64,000 nt of DNA from Allolobophora icterica (GCA_963556255.1 OY744611.1:8197474-8261473); one strand, 5' to 3'; positions 52,181 to 63,575 are shown, counted from the stretch's first letter. The notes: generated from the sequence alone by a model not told the origin. A program made the numbers and translations.

Positions 52181-52440
52181 ATATTTTTGTCAAAACTAAA
52201 GAACAACTATGGCTTGTCACTTAGTTTTTGATGCATTTGTAGATCGATAGGGGTCTAAGCATCATTTGTTTCAAAGCTCTTTACCAAATGTAAAGATTCT
52301 CAACTTTGTCACCTCTGAGTCTCTGACTAAAGCAAAGGGTTCTCATTTACTCTGGGCAAAATGTTTTGCTGATGATCTGCTGCATTGTAGCAAAACGGTG
52401 ATTTCATTCAAAACTAATGGTAGTCTTGGTCCTTTTTTAG

Positions 52441-52728
52441 ATGTGTATAGAAATACCCAGAAAAGGCCTGCAATCATCAGAATCAACCAAAATTATCTCT
52501 TAGAAAATATTGAGCCAAATGACGAGTTAATCACTTCACTGGTGTCTCTCAACTGCATAACGGAAATGCAAAGTCACTTAATTCAACGTCAACGTTCAAA
52601 GCGAAATAGGAACGCCGAGCTTTTGTACGTCATGAGATCCCTTGACGAGACAAAGTTTTCACATTTCGTCAAGTGTCTTCGACAAACCAATCAGAAGATA
52701 GTGGCAAGGATCATGGAATACGGAGGAG
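52441..52728 (+). CDS. Candidate host exon with CARD domain
   Basis: A strong pyrimidine-rich acceptor (TTGGTCCTTTTTTAG at 52440) opens a frame that stays open upstream to 52266 as well. The translation reads RPAIIRINQNYLLENIEP, LITSLVSLNCITEMQSHLIQ, NAELLYVMRSLDETKF and FVKCLRQTNQKIVARI, ending in Gly-Gly-Gly. The helix pattern, hydrophobic spacing and length (~85 residues) fit a CARD, a death-fold module that recruits caspases or signalling adaptors in innate immunity. If not spliced, the frame terminates at 52733. A GTTAAC donor at 52729 would give a phase 1-1 exon compatible with 53560-53928. That donor is weak. Confidence 0.6.
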
Positions 52729-52803
52729 GTTAACATAACAATTTTTACCAAAAGGCTCATGGTTAACTAATTTACTTCATGGTTATAATATTTGATATAG
52801 AAT

Positions 52804-53050
52804 GATGTACCTATATATGTAGGCCTACACATGCACACGCGTATGTATCTATGACGCATCAGTGAGTGTATGTATGTATCTATGTATGTAAGTATCTGTG
52901 CATCTATGCATGTATGTATTTATGCATGTAAGTATCTGTGCATCTATGTATGTATGTATTTATGTATGTATACAAAAATGTGTGTTTATATTTGTATGTA
53001 AGTATCTAAGCATCTATGTATTTATGTATGTAGGTATGTATGTATGTATG
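52804..53050. repeat. (TATG)n / ATGTATGTAAGTATCTGTGC minisatellite
   Basis: Imperfect GTATGTATCTATG array with a ~56-bp higher-order period. Cys/Tyr/Val-rich frames across it are artefacts. Confidence 0.85.
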
Positions 53051-53559
53051 CATCCCTACACCTATCTCGAAGTAGCTTACATCATAATTGTTGCGATACC
53101 GTTTAATATTTTTATTATTATTCACGTCCTATTCTGTTTGGTTAAAATAAACCTATAATTTATTGTCACAACTCCAGCACACACGGTGAAATTTTTTAGG
53201 AAAATCTTACGATACTGGTACTGTGCATAGCTTCATGTCTTAGGCCCTAATTCTACCTTCAAGGCTTATTTAAAGTCTAAAGAAAGGTTATACAAACATT
53301 GTGACATTTTTCATGGCCACTATTAAGAAGGCTAAAGGGTTAGATAAAGAGGCATCTCTAAGGCATTAAATAATTCTGTTATTAACTAAATTTACTAAAC
53401 TTGAACCTGGCTGTACTGATCCAAGGCGCTTCGTGGTTTGAACTGGTCACGTATCTATTTCAGTTCGTACCTCGAGTATAAAGTCGATTAATTCAAATGC
53501 AGTTAGCTAAAATTACGTTTAGGCGATTAGTTTGACAATGATTTCTCATTTGCTTGTAG
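53051..53559. other. No recognisable gene (possible intron)
   Basis: AT-rich, ends with the acceptor TTTCTCATTTGCTTGTAG at 53559. Confidence 0.4.
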
Positions 53560-53928
53560 GTGTAATAAAAGTCGAAGTGCGAAAACGTAACAAAAAGGCT
53601 ACAACGTCCATGGACACACAGCAGCTTTATAAAAAAATCGAAGACATTCGAAACAGAACCAAACCATGGTCGCGTAAAACTGATAGACTCATCACTCAAC
53701 TGAAGGAGGAAGGCGTAGAAATCCTCAACTCTCAACTGGACAGACAGACTTTGGTCGTTTGGTTCTGGTGTCATTCACAGGCAGCCCTTACAAGTTTTCA
53801 GAGACTGTACAAATCGAATAAGTTGACAAATGCATTCTTTAGTTTTGGAAATATTCGACCATCTACTTCTGAAATCATCCAATCGACAGTGATAAACATT
53901 GATCGAAACAATTTCAAGAAAACAGTTG
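53560..53928 (+). CDS. Candidate host exon downstream of CARD (death-adaptor-like)
   Basis: 369 bp between a pyrimidine-rich acceptor and a consensus GTAAGT donor (53929). It enters and exits in phase 1. The translation begins VIKVEVRKRNKKATTSMDTQ and contains RLITQLKEEGVEILNSQLD, RQTLVVWFWCHSQAALTSFQ and VINIDRNNFKKTVG. The GSLVV.V.C.S...L..L..LY..L-like core followed by an I.ID...F segment resembles the module that follows CARD or death domains in many invertebrate immune proteins (TRADD-N-like). I do not assign a named gene. Splice sites and symmetrical phase are the strongest evidence. Confidence 0.55.
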
Positions 53929-54217
53929 GTAAGTTCTTATGAACGTAATCATCATACAGAAAATTTTTAGAGCATAATGTGATCAACTCATACAGCTTAG
54001 ATGAATGAAATGCTCAAGACAGCGTTATTAAAATCAGGATGATGTTGAAACTGACCAGAAAGGCCATTAATTTGTATGAATAGTCTGAAAATAAATCAAA
54101 AATAGAAGAAAAAGAGTAATTAAAGCATTACTAAAGAATAGCAGCAGTCAGGTGATGAGTAAAAGAGACGTGAACAGATGGTAAGTTAATGGACATCATG
54201 ATTAATATAAATCAAGT
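53929..54217. other. No recognisable gene
   Basis: Intron-like sequence after the donor at 53929. Confidence 0.4.
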
Positions 54218-54710
54218 GAGAGTTCTATGTTCTTAAAGGTTAGCATCAAGATTTGGAAGCAGTCAATACCAGGAGCAGAAAAATGTGAACAAGAGGTAGA
54301 CAATGAGAGACAGACAGACAGACAGACATACAGAGAGATCTGTTGAAATCAAGTGAGAGTTCTATGTTCTTAAAGGTTAGCAGCAAGATTTGGAAGCAGT
54401 CAATGCCAGGAGTAGAAAACTGTGAACTAGAGGTAGATAATGAGAGAGAGACAGACAGACAGAGATCTGTTGAAAACAAGTAAGAGTTCTATATTCTTAA
54501 AGGTTAGCAGCAAGATTTGGAAGCAGTCAATACCAGGAGTAGAAAAATGTGAACTAGAGGTAGACAACGAGAGAGACAGACAGACAGACAGACATACAGA
54601 GAGATCTGTTGAAATCAAGTGAGAGTTCTATGTTGTTAAAGGTTAGCAGCAAGATTAGGAAGCAGTCAATACCAGGAGTAGAAAACTGTGAACTAGAGGC
54701 AGATAGAAAT
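54218..54710. repeat. ~130-bp tandem repeat, four units
   Basis: GAGAGTTCTATGTTCTTAAAGG followed by AGATTTGGAAGCAGTCAAT and an ACAGACAGAC run recurs with ~128-138 bp spacing. Length differences are in the ACAG run. Confidence 0.9.
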
Positions 54711-55689
54711 GAACTACAACTAGTCAGACCGCACGTAGAATGCAGTAACCATGCATAACAGTCTTAAGCAAGGCAATTCAGCAAGAAAAGAAGTGCAAAA
54801 GAAAAACAGTGATATGATTTTGATTTGTAAGATTATAACAGTGAAGTTAGACTGAATTGATATTACAGCTTCAAATGAAAAGCGATGAGTAATTACATTA
54901 TTTGAAAGCTGACTGAGCTGAACAGGTAAATGCTGGAGAGTTGCGATTTAAACGAATTTAATCTAATCTAGTGAAATGACTTCTATAGCGCCGTTACCAT
55001 AATGTACAGTCATCAATCGATGGTCTCCAAGTGAAATTGTAGTCGAACTCATTGTCCAATAGAAGCCAGATACTAAAAGGCAGTGAAAACGAGCGATCTT
55101 AAAAGGTAGATACAGTTTAAAAAAACGAATGAGATAGGGATCTTACAGATACGTAGCAAAAATGAGATGAAGTAGTTGTCTTTTAGCGTTTTAGAACAGT
55201 CAATCAAGTAGTCAATCAATTAGTCAATCAATAAGTTATTCAACCAAATAGGCCATCAGTCAATCGAAAATCTATACAACATCCTTTCAAGATTATCTAT
55301 TCAGAAGCTCTGCATATTTCCTCTGGTACTTTGTTGGGTTTTTTGGAACAGTCAATCGATCAGTCAATCGATGTTTATATAGCACCTCTACCGCTATATA
55401 ATTGACCTCTTGTAGGGGGAAAAATAGGATTGCAATTGGCGTGCCTTGTCCCAATAATATGCAAAAGTTCCGTTTTTTGCTGCTGGCCGAGCCGTAAATG
55501 AAAAGCTTCATTTATGCCGGCCCAAACGCAAACGCAGACGCAAATGAAACTCGTTTACTGACTCATTTGCTGACACTTTCGCGAGTGCACTAGTAAAATT
55601 AAGGTTCAGTAATCATACGGTGGTGGAGCGCTCGGAACAACAACAGACTCAGCACTATAGATAAAAACTTTTATACCGAGGCTCGTTCA
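54711..55689. other. No recognisable gene
   Basis: A cluster of GTCAATCAATTAGTCAATCA-type short repeats at ~55195-55270 and again near 55348-55370. No coding signal. The left boundary of the second Polinton remnant cannot be fixed here. Confidence 0.4.
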
Positions 55690-56196
55690 GAAGACCCAGC
55701 GTCTGTTAGTTTCTTGATGAGTTCCGCCACCATCTCGTCTTTGCTTTGTCTCGGCAACTCTTTTTCCACTCTTGTTTTGTATATTACGTTTCGTCGTTCT
55801 ATATTTCTCCTCCTCTCCCAGAATAGGCTTGTACTCATCGTCGCTTATAGGCCTTCGAAATGTGGTCATGAACTGTGTTTAGTTTACTTTCCGCCAAAAT
55901 GTTTCGAAGCTCTAGAAACGCACCTACGACTAATAACATTCCCAATAATATCCAGAAAACTTGTCGCTAAGGCAAAACCCTCTAAAACAATACCAGGCAC
56001 ATAACCAAGTTCCAAGACTAACCATGGCAAGGCCGGCCGAAGCCCCATTAGCTATATCTACAACCCTCTTATACTGCTTGCACAATTGTCCACGACTTTC
56101 CGCCTCACACCTCAGGAAGGCTTGAATTTCGTCAAATGTCTGTGTTGTCGTCTGGGACGAAATTTTTGGGTCTGTAAGCGTTGGGTATAAAGACAT
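55690..56196 (-). pseudogene. Two-TM coiled-coil protein remnant
   Basis: From 56196 the frame has TFDEIQAFLRCEAESRGQLC and a hydrophobic segment, then shifts. Downstream it has PISDDEYKPILGEEEKYR and a basic tail, matching the ISDMEYSLIL region of 26616-27152. At least two lesions. Confidence 0.65.
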
Positions 56197-56201
56197 GGTT
56201 T

Positions 56202-56693
56202 TTATAGTTGCACTATCAGAAACGTTACGTTTAACTCGAACAGCTGAAGTACTTTCAACGCCTCTCTTTTTGCCTTCAATTTGAAAAATAGTTCGTCCTG
56301 AGACGTATATCGCCGTAGCCTCATCAAACTGTCCAGTTGAAATGTCGGCTGTACGATCGATGGTACCCGCCGTAGATATATAACGCGAACTGTCGCCTCA
56401 CCACTACAAACTCCGAAAAGCGTAATCTTCCAGAACCCGTGCTCTAGCGAGACCCCCTCGTTGGTGTTGTGTAAAGTTATGCATGGGAAACGTGCAGCAG
56501 TTAACGGAAGAGTTTGCCACGCACTCGTGGTTACCGTTCCAACTGCCGTGTAGATATCGAGGCCATGGTAATCTTCCGACACAAAGTCGATGTGGTGTTG
56601 GGGTTCGGCAGCCAATAGCTCTGCAGTGGACTGTGGGATATTATACCCCCAGTGGCCCACACCTCCTAGACCGTCTATGCTGTATTTGCACAT
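56202..56693 (-). CDS. Unknown ORF, possible fibre head
   Basis: 163 codons, undamaged (MCKYSIDGLGGVGHWGYNI, then GFWKITLFGVCSGEATVRVI). Beta-rich in appearance and located at the C-terminal side of the fibre remnant, where fibre A and B have their discoidin-like heads. No similarity to them is visible. Unassigned. Confidence 0.4.
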   Translation of the reverse strand: MCKYSIDGLGGVGHWGYNIPQSTAELLAAEPQHHIDFVSEDYHGLDIYTAVGTVTTSAWQTLPLTAARFPCITLHNTNEGVSLEHGFWKITLFGVCSGEATVRVIYLRRVPSIVQPTFQLDSLMRLRRYTSQDELFFKLKAKREALKVLQLFELNVTFLIVQL

Positions 56694-57109
56694 GTCTACT
56701 GCTCCGTGTTGTCGGAGGTACCCCCGAAGTTATAGTGTGTGTCAGTTATACTTTTCTATACTATCTAATCCTCGTGTCTAAAATATGTGTAGATCTGGAA
56801 GTGGGCTATTTCAAACGTGGATTGTGGTGGGCTGGTGGCTAAGACCATAAGGTATACAGTGTTAGAATTGACAAAGTGAGATGAGATGGTGAACTCTTTC
56901 CTTTCATACGTCTGCATGTCTATCGCTAGTCACTCTTTGTCATGGTATCGGTAACCACCTTCGACACTTGTGCCATGCTCGAAGTTTATGCGCCCGTGGG
57001 AAGCTCAGTAACTCTTTTAGCACCCATAGCCAGTCATGGAACTATTATTTTAAGAAAGCACGCGTTCCTGACGATAATATCTTGCTCGTTGGCTTACCTC
57101 TTAGCAGCT

Positions 57110-58199
57110 TCAGCTTTTCGGTCTGCGTACTCCCTGGTTTCGGCTGCCTTCTGATCTGTATATACTATATAACCTGACGACCGTGATAAGCGCTGCGTCT
57201 TTCTGGTCCGCGTATCCCTTAACGATAACATCCTGGTCGTTCATATACGTCCTAAGAACAGCGTCCCGGGCGTCAACATATCGTTTGTAAGTTATATACA
57301 ACGGCTCCGTGGGAACTCTATCATTCGTTGTCGTGTTGTCGCTGACCGCCTGCAGCACTTGTGCCATGCTCGCCACATCGCTTTCAGACGTTGCTGCGCT
57401 GGTGGGAAGCCCAGACACTCTTTTGCCTCCCATGGTCAGATCACCGGTCATGGAATCGCCGCTTTTAAGAACATGCCCACCTCTAACGACAGCATGCTTC
57501 TCGTCCACATATCTTCTAGCGGTGGTGACCTTCTCATCCACATACTGTCTGGAAGCAGCGTTCAGGGTGTCAACGTATCGCCTATTAGCCACATGCTTTA
57601 CTAGAGCGCCGTCGACCGTCGTTGACACTTGTTTCCAACTCGAAGCGTCTCTATCGGAATATCTGTTGGGAGTCCAGTCACTCGGTGGCCACTCATAACT
57701 AGGCATCCAGTCATAACGCTGCCAGTTTTCCTGACGATAGCCACTTGCTCGTAGACATAACTTTAAACAATAGCGTCCTTATCGTCTGCATACTGCCTAA
57801 CGGAATCTCTCAGTTCCGAGTTCTTCTCATCCGTGTACTGTTTGGCATCGATAAGCTTTTGGTCTGCCCTTTGGTCCGCGTATCGTACCACTCGTGCCCA
57901 ACTCACAGCATCGCTATCAGATCCCGGAGTATCCGTGGGCAGCCCAGTCACTTTGTGACCGCCCATTTTTAGAACGCCAGACATCGTTCCACCGGTGATT
58001 TGCAAGTTGATGATGTCTCCATAAGCCTTCGTCGCGACGTCCTTATCCGTCGTAGTCGTCCCCACGTTTGTCAACTGAAATCCCCCAGCCGAAAGAATTC
58101 CCAACATTGTATCACCCGCCTTGTGGACGAACCCAGCGGCGCTTATCTGCCCCCTCCCACCGCACCTCCGTTGTCTCTTACAAACTTATCAACCGGCAT
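57110..58199 (-). pseudogene. Fibre-like protein remnant
   Basis: The ATG at 58199 opens MPVDKFV, the same start as fibre B. After a shift the shaft reads FQLTNVGTTTTDKDVATKAY, GGTMSGVLKMGGHKVTGLP, then a second similar block SGDSMTGDLTMGGKRVSGLP with repeated YVDEK/YADQK coiled units. Two or more frameshifts (near 58110, 57750). Identification rests on the shared start and the trimeric-fibre MTG(D/V)L.MGG pattern. Confidence 0.7.
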
Positions 58200-58228
58200 T
58201 TTTTTTATCCAAAAAAGGTCACGGAAGT

Positions 58229-58560
58229 CTAACATAGGTCGAGAACGATGTCTTCAAAATTCTTTCCAGCAGCGAGCTCTCTTAGAACGAGCAAGCAGAG
58301 ATGACCACATACCGCATCATCAGGCCCCTGCAGCTGAAACGTTTGTGTTCTAATGGAACGGTTTAAATATCGAGAGATTTCGAAAGGCGGATCCAGCCCA
58401 TAACTGTCAAAATAGACGGCCATAGGCCACCTATCCAATAAGCGACCCAGTGAGTACCATCGACAGAACCGGAATCTATATTGACCACTCCACACTCCTT
58501 GTCACCCGGAAATGCGGCAGAGCCCCGGCGTTTCTCTATGTCGAAGTTGCTCAGAAGTTT
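58229..58560 (-). pseudogene. PRO: Adenain-type protease remnant
   Basis: ECGVVNIDSGSVDGTHWVAY (His) in one frame, then after a shift near 58435 YFDSYGLDPP (acidic), LQGPDDAVCGHLCLLVL (Cys). Same catalytic order as 18415-18861. The N-terminus is missing. Confidence 0.8.
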
Positions 58561-58563
58561 TAG

Positions 58564-59102
58564 TTATTTTTGCCCGAGGTAGACAGCTGATTGGACAACA
58601 TTTGGACACATTGGACAACAATCGCCATAAGTCTCGTGAGACTTATGAGTCTCGCGCCTGAGATATAAACCGGACCCACACGCCTTCGAGGCCTCGAGTT
58701 CGCGATTGTGACGCTCCACCTCTGCTAAAACCGTTGATCCGTTTTTCCTCGGCCTTAGTCGCATCGCTGGCCTGTTTGTTGTCCACAGCCTTTGCCACTT
58801 CGGCGTCCCGACAAGCCAAGTTAACCCGCCGAAAATCGCCGGAAGGAGAGCCAGTAGTGGAAGAAAACCGCCCATTTTCGTCATCTTTTTCAATTGCGTT
58901 TTGGTGAACCACAGCTCCATGCCAACACCTTTGGCAATCTTTCTCGCGATTCGAGCGGCTTGACCTTTTGTCAGCCCGAGTTTGTCATCTACACGAAGTT
59001 GGCCATGATCGTAGAACCGGTGCCATCGCGTGCGGCTTTAGCCAATGTTGGGTTTTGTTCTTCGGTCAGTGAAAGGCCGAACGCGACATATTCAGTTTTC
59101 AT
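58564..59102 (-). pseudogene. pX-like core protein remnant
   Basis: The ATG at 59102 gives MKTEYVAFGLSLTEEQNPTL and ARDGTGSTIM, then a stop near 58990. Another frame provides MELWFTKTQLKKM and MGGFLPLLALLPAIFGG. Blocks and order match 27609-28232. Confidence 0.7.
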
Positions 59103-59170
59103 TTTTTGGAAAAAAAATATATAGAAAAGAGGGCGGTTTTTCTAAGTCGATTATGGGAAGCTTTCCATAA

Positions 59171-60430
59171 TCAGTAGACGAAGTTAAATTTGCTACCATC
59201 AGATTCAAAGCTCAGGAGTCGGTCGCTGATCAGGACTGCGTAGGCTGTCGTTTTTGCTGGCACCGCTTCGTTTGAGTCTACCTTGATCTGTATGTCCTGT
59301 ACAGAGGTTTTCAGGCGTTCCGATTGTCTGCGCACGTCAAGGACGAAGATCGGAAACATATCTACAAAGTCGATTGCTGTTCATGGCACGATGATTCACG
59401 CGCGTCAACCCGCAATACTCTTCCTTGAAGTCGCGCAGGGCCTTGTAAGCGCGAGAGGTTGTCCTCTCGGTGAAGTCGAGATTCATGTCAACCACGGGAT
59501 AGCGATCGCTGTTGAGCATGGCGAATATGTTGCGAACCTGTGCATGGTCAAACAGTGCAGGATTCTCTCTTTGGTTTGCATTCTTTCCAGTCTGAAAAGC
59601 AACAAGAATCCACCGCGGTTTTTCCTTGCCCGACTTAACGCTCAAACGCCAGGAAAAAGTCGTCGCTCGTGGCACTGCAATGTTGTCGTATTGCATGGCG
59701 CGGAATGCCACAGGTACCTTAACCTTGGCCTCAATCTGCTTCATAAGCATGCTCTTATACTCTAGAGCGGGTATTACATGCGGCATGAACCAGGACCGTT
59801 TAGTCAGCGTGATCTGGCCATTGGCCACAGCGGCTTCCTTGAAGATCGCGTCTGCATCCCTCTGCCGGCTCAGCAGTAAGGAATGTTTAATCCGGTACAC
59901 GACCTTGTGGAAATCATCGCAAAAGCCAAATAGATGTCTTAAGGGAACGGTGAATGAAAATATGCCAATAGGGACTGGCTTAGCAACGATCATCTGTCGA
60001 CGGGCCTCAAAGCCGAGATTTGCGGCTGCTGCCGTCGCGGTAGTGTCCTTCTGCCAACACATGTTTAAACCTTCAGCTTTGGAAAAATCGTCGCCGTGAA
60101 CCAGCATGCCTTTCATCGTCGTGGCTTGCCCAGGAGACATGACATTCTCTATTTCGGTGTTGTTAGCCAAGTATCGAATCTGAAGAAACATGTACGGGAT
60201 GGCGTTGTTAATGAATGTCGCCATCGTGCCTACGACGTAAGCCGCGTCGGTTGATGTAAGCCTGCCCTCCACAAGAAGGTAGCTGTTGGAAGGCTGTGTG
60301 AAAATGTCTTGGTTCTGGATATCCATCTGCATGACCTTGCCCTTGTTGACAGACGCGGGGTTTGCGATTCATAGGCCTACTCGCGGTATTCAAACGATTT
60401 GATGTTATTGTCATCGGACAACGCCGCAGC
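59171..60430 (-). pseudogene. Major capsid protein remnant
   Basis: Homologous to 23385-24680 along most of its length: SNSYLLVEGRL, MSPGQATTMKGML, FSFTVPLRHLFGFCDDF, FSWRLSVKSGKEKPRWILV, MLNSDRYPVVDMNLDF in one long frame. The C-terminal LDVRRQSERLKTSVQDIQIK lies in a second frame after a shift near 59370. The N-terminus (SFEYREY) lies in a third frame above 60330. Confidence 0.85.
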
Positions 60431-60682
60431 GATGTTCAACACTTCACTCGCCACGTCAAATGCCGTCAATAAATTTTTATTATGGGTAAAAAGTTCAAGA
60501 CTCAATTATATATCATGCCGCAAAAGAGTTTCATTTATTAATGAGTCTAAAATGTTTTTTTTTATTTTACGTTCGCGAGAAACAGGCCCCTGCCGTGATT
60601 TGACTTTATAGTCTTGAAACCAGACCCAGCAATGCGGCTGCGTGTATCGGAACAACGGGTGGCGGACTCGCAGCCAGTTGCT

Positions 60683-60965
60683 TTAAGTATTCGATGCTCT
60701 TGTCGCTGGGCGCCTTCTCCAAAGGCGCGGGAACTTTGGCGCCTTTGTTTCCAGCGCCTCAGCGCGTCTCGCTTTCACGGCATCGACGATTTGAGTGGCA
60801 GCGAAAGCCGTTGTGGCGCTGGACTTTTCCACATTACCAACCACCTTGGCAACGTTTGTGATTGCGCTTGTATTCGCAGAAATGAAGGAGCCTGCACGGC
60901 CAAGCAAACCCGCGATTCTGGGTATCCAGTCGAAAAACCCACCACCCGCGACACGACGCCGTCGC
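60683..60965 (-). CDS. Small basic/amphipathic virion-like protein
   Basis: A KRRRRVAGGGFFDWIPRIAG start is followed by an Ala-rich segment (TSAITNVAKVVGNVEKSS), matching 25034-25249 in layout. The upstream start codon is unclear, so the gene may be truncated. Tail KFPRLWRRRPATRASNT. Confidence 0.5.
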
Positions 60966-61017
60966 TTTTAAACGCTAAAAATGAACATAGGGATTGTGTA
61001 CATTTAACTGTGGAAAT

Positions 61018-61195
61018 CTACGCACTGCGGATATGAAACCTTATAGCTACTGTCTCACCGCGAAGGTTTAGTTGTTCACCATTGCGGTCGGTCAGCCACA
61101 CTCGCATGGCCTGTAAATCACCAGACGGCGCAACTGGCAAGTAAGCAAGATATTTCGATCGTCTTATAACCTGGCGAAAAACTGTAGATTACTGG
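61018..61195 (-). pseudogene. Penton-like protein, C-terminal tail only
   Basis: SPGYKTIEIS in one frame and MRVWLTDRNGEQLNLRGETV then IRFHIR in the next match the last ~55 residues of 28283-29074. The rest of the gene is missing and polymerase sequence abuts it directly. Confidence 0.75.
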
Positions 61196-62440
61196 CAGTT
61201 TTCTCATCCTGTGCGGCCTCACAGCTTCCGATCGCTTGAATGACGAGATGACTGTCATAGCCTCGTGATTGTGGAAGACCACTGGTATCTTACAATAGTT
61301 TTTGCAAATGCGAAGTTTTAAGTTACACTCGCTGTGCGCCGCCCCGCGGTACTTGCCAGTGATGTGGCAGTGGTCGCGAACCTTGTCCATTTCGAGTGCT
61401 TCTCCACATATATGACATTCAGCAACCTCGTGGCATGATCGGTTGTCGGCCGCTGACATGACCATCTTCACTCTAACATCTATATGTTGAATGATGGTGG
61501 CCAGGTCGCCCTGCATGCACCGTAGGAACTCTACCACAGCGTTCTCTCCAAGGTAGAGCACAGGCTTGTTCGTGATGCCGTCGCATCGAACTACTATAGG
61601 CCTATAACAGGAGCTGCATGGTTTCTGCTCTGCGATCGGTCTTGTATTGCTCTCGTTGGGGTTTATGGTCGCACCTTCGACTTGGATGTTCAGACCCTCG
61701 TTTGTGGTGATTCTGATATTTGAGGCTATTTTTAGCGTTTTTAGGCATTACAATTTTCTGTGGCCCATACAGTCTATAATATGTTCGACGATTTGTTCGC
61801 GCAAGAGGGCTTCTGAGGAGAAGATATGAAGACAGCGACGACAAGGATATCTTCGCCCTTCAAATTTACTATCTTTAAAAACCGTCGGGGCCAAATCCTT
61901 GATCCAGACATAATGAAAATTTTCATTGCCGTCCTCGTCCATTGTGAACGCTGTCCCGCTTTGAGGTGCGAATTGGATAGAGAAGTTTTTTTCTTTTTCT
62001 CTTTCTCCCACCCGAAGATGGAGACGCTTATACTTGGGTTTTGACGCTCAAACTTGTCCTTATCCGTTACCTTCACCAAAAAATAGATTTGTGTAAAATC
62101 CAGCTCGTCGAGATTGGCTCGATACTTAGTTAGGCGCTGAGGCTTTTGTCCTGCTGGTTACTTTGCCGATAATATTGCCCACTCGAAGCAGCGATTATCT
62201 GTGTTTTGCACGTTAATAACCGTACGGGGTGGTACATACTTTGGTGTGGGAAAGTAGCTCCAGGCTCAAATGGTTGATATTTTACGGTGCTTAAATCTAA
62301 AGCCAAAACTCGCTTCACCGTCCATCCAGATCCTTTGTTCGTGAGTTCCTCGATGCGTTCTAGAATTTCGGCCTTGGCCTCATACACAACTTCCCGGATA
62401 TCAGCTTTATTGAGGATAGTTGCAGCGGTGCTCCTGAACT
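61190..62440 (-). pseudogene. POLB: DNA polymerase B, N-terminal half only
   Basis: Fragments in several frames follow the order of the first element's polymerase: GSGWTVKRVLALDLSTVKYQ, TDNRCFEW (62180 region), VKVTDKDKFERQNPSISVSI, YPCRRCLHIFSSEALLRE, then CHICGEALEMDKVRDHCHIT and KIPVVFHNHE (exo II start). The polymerase palm is absent. Many frameshifts. It ends at ~61195 by fusion to the penton tail. Confidence 0.8.
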
Positions 62441-62779
62441 AGCCGGTTGTGGTGATTGTATCGCCCGTGTCTATTTTTATTTTTAATAGCTCAACTGTTA
62501 ATGTTAGATAGACCTTAAACTCACGCTTACTAGTTAACTCTTTTTCGATAAAAAATTATGTGTAATAATAACACGGGTCAACAAATAAAATTTTTTTCCT
62601 CTTTGCCAAGGATATTTGAACAATTCTTTGGTATTTTGGGGTCGCTGAATTCAAAATGGAAGTGGGTTTCTCGAATTAGCTCTAGTTCATGAGATAATGG
62701 ACACCTCCAAATAAACAGCTAAATATTTAGATTTTGTGTTTTGTAGCGAATTTGCCCTGACAAATTTTTTGTTTTGGCG
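62441..62779. other. No recognisable gene
   Basis: AT-rich sequence with no coding signal. Right boundary of the remnant not resolvable. Confidence 0.4.
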
Positions 62780-62965
62780 TGGCTTTTCTGTTCTTTCCCC
62801 TTGTATATGTGTTTGTATGCTTCTTTGCATTTGTGCGTATGTGTCTTTGTATTTGTGCGTATGTGTCTTTGTATGTGTGTATATGTGTCTTTGTATATGT
62901 GTATATGTGTATTTGTATGTGTGTATATGTCTCCCTGTATGTGTGTATGTATTTACTTGTTTGGC
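62780..62965. repeat. TGTGTATATGTGTCTTTGTA minisatellite
   Basis: Imperfect GTATGTGTCTTTGTATTTGT-type repeat. Cys-rich frames here are artefacts. Confidence 0.85.
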
Positions 62966-63013
62966 TCGGATTATGTTTTGATGTTAGTTGCTGTTCCCCT
63001 GTACTCTGTGGAC

Positions 63014-63036
63014 GGTCCGGACACCCTGTCCGGACC
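63014..63036. other. Perfect hairpin with TCCGGACA motifs
   Basis: GGTCCGGACA-CCC-TGTCCGGACC is a perfect 10-bp inverted repeat with a 3-nt loop, followed by another TGTCCGGACA at ~63039-63047. Confidence 0.6.
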
Positions 63037-63354
63037 ATGTCCGGACACTGTTACCTACCTCCACTCAGGACACTTCGAATGCAATATAAGCTAGAATCTT
63101 TGATGGGCCCTCAGATTCGTAAACTTATCATGGATTCTGATTTCACAAAATGTATGAATGGTCCTGAAGCTTCTGCCTGTTATATGGAAATCTATTTAAG
63201 TGGCTATGAAGAAAGTGTACCTTTATGCTCATATTAGTACCCAAATTTCTGATGTTTGTGAGCTTGTTTTGCACCAGTTCTTCGTAATTGTTTGCTTTGT
63301 TGTTGCCTAAAACATTCTGCACAACTAAGACAAAACTATCGCAGGTGAAAACCA

Positions 63355-63575
63355 TGGCCTAACAATAATTTACAGTTAGACATATGCAAAAGTGCTTTAG
63401 AAGCTGTTTAAACGGTTTCCTGCTCAGAGACCATTGCTGAATGGCAGATCCAAAATTGGACAAAATCGGACCACTGGAACACCCCCAAAAATGAATTTAA
63501 AAATAGCGGATTGGGGTTTCATAAGAAATACCAAAAAATAAGAGGGGTCTACCAATAATTTGTAGTTCGACATGG
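63355..63575. repeat. Dispersed copy of the 182-bp satellite
   Basis: Single unit with GTTTAAACGGTTTCCTGCTCAG and the GGATTGGGGTTTCATAAGAA end, matching units at 5990-6935, closest to the last of them. Confidence 0.9.

Larger units (their letters stand above)
55690..62440. mobile_element. Second, degraded Polinton remnant
   Basis: Seven to nine minus-strand gene remnants are homologous to genes of the first element but diverged and in a different order. From high to low coordinates: polymerase N-half, penton tail, small basic protein, capsid, pX-like, protease, fibre, unknown ORF, two-TM protein. No TIRs, integrase or ATPase were seen. Codons are more GC-rich than in the first element, so this is a different lineage. 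Confidence 0.85.

Noticed and set aside
61118..61561. Intact 147-residue gene
   Set aside because: The frame is a fusion of polymerase exonuclease-region sequence and out-of-frame penton sequence; an accidental open frame.
62727..63237. Cys-rich frames on both strands
   Set aside because: Caused by the TGTGTATATG minisatellite.
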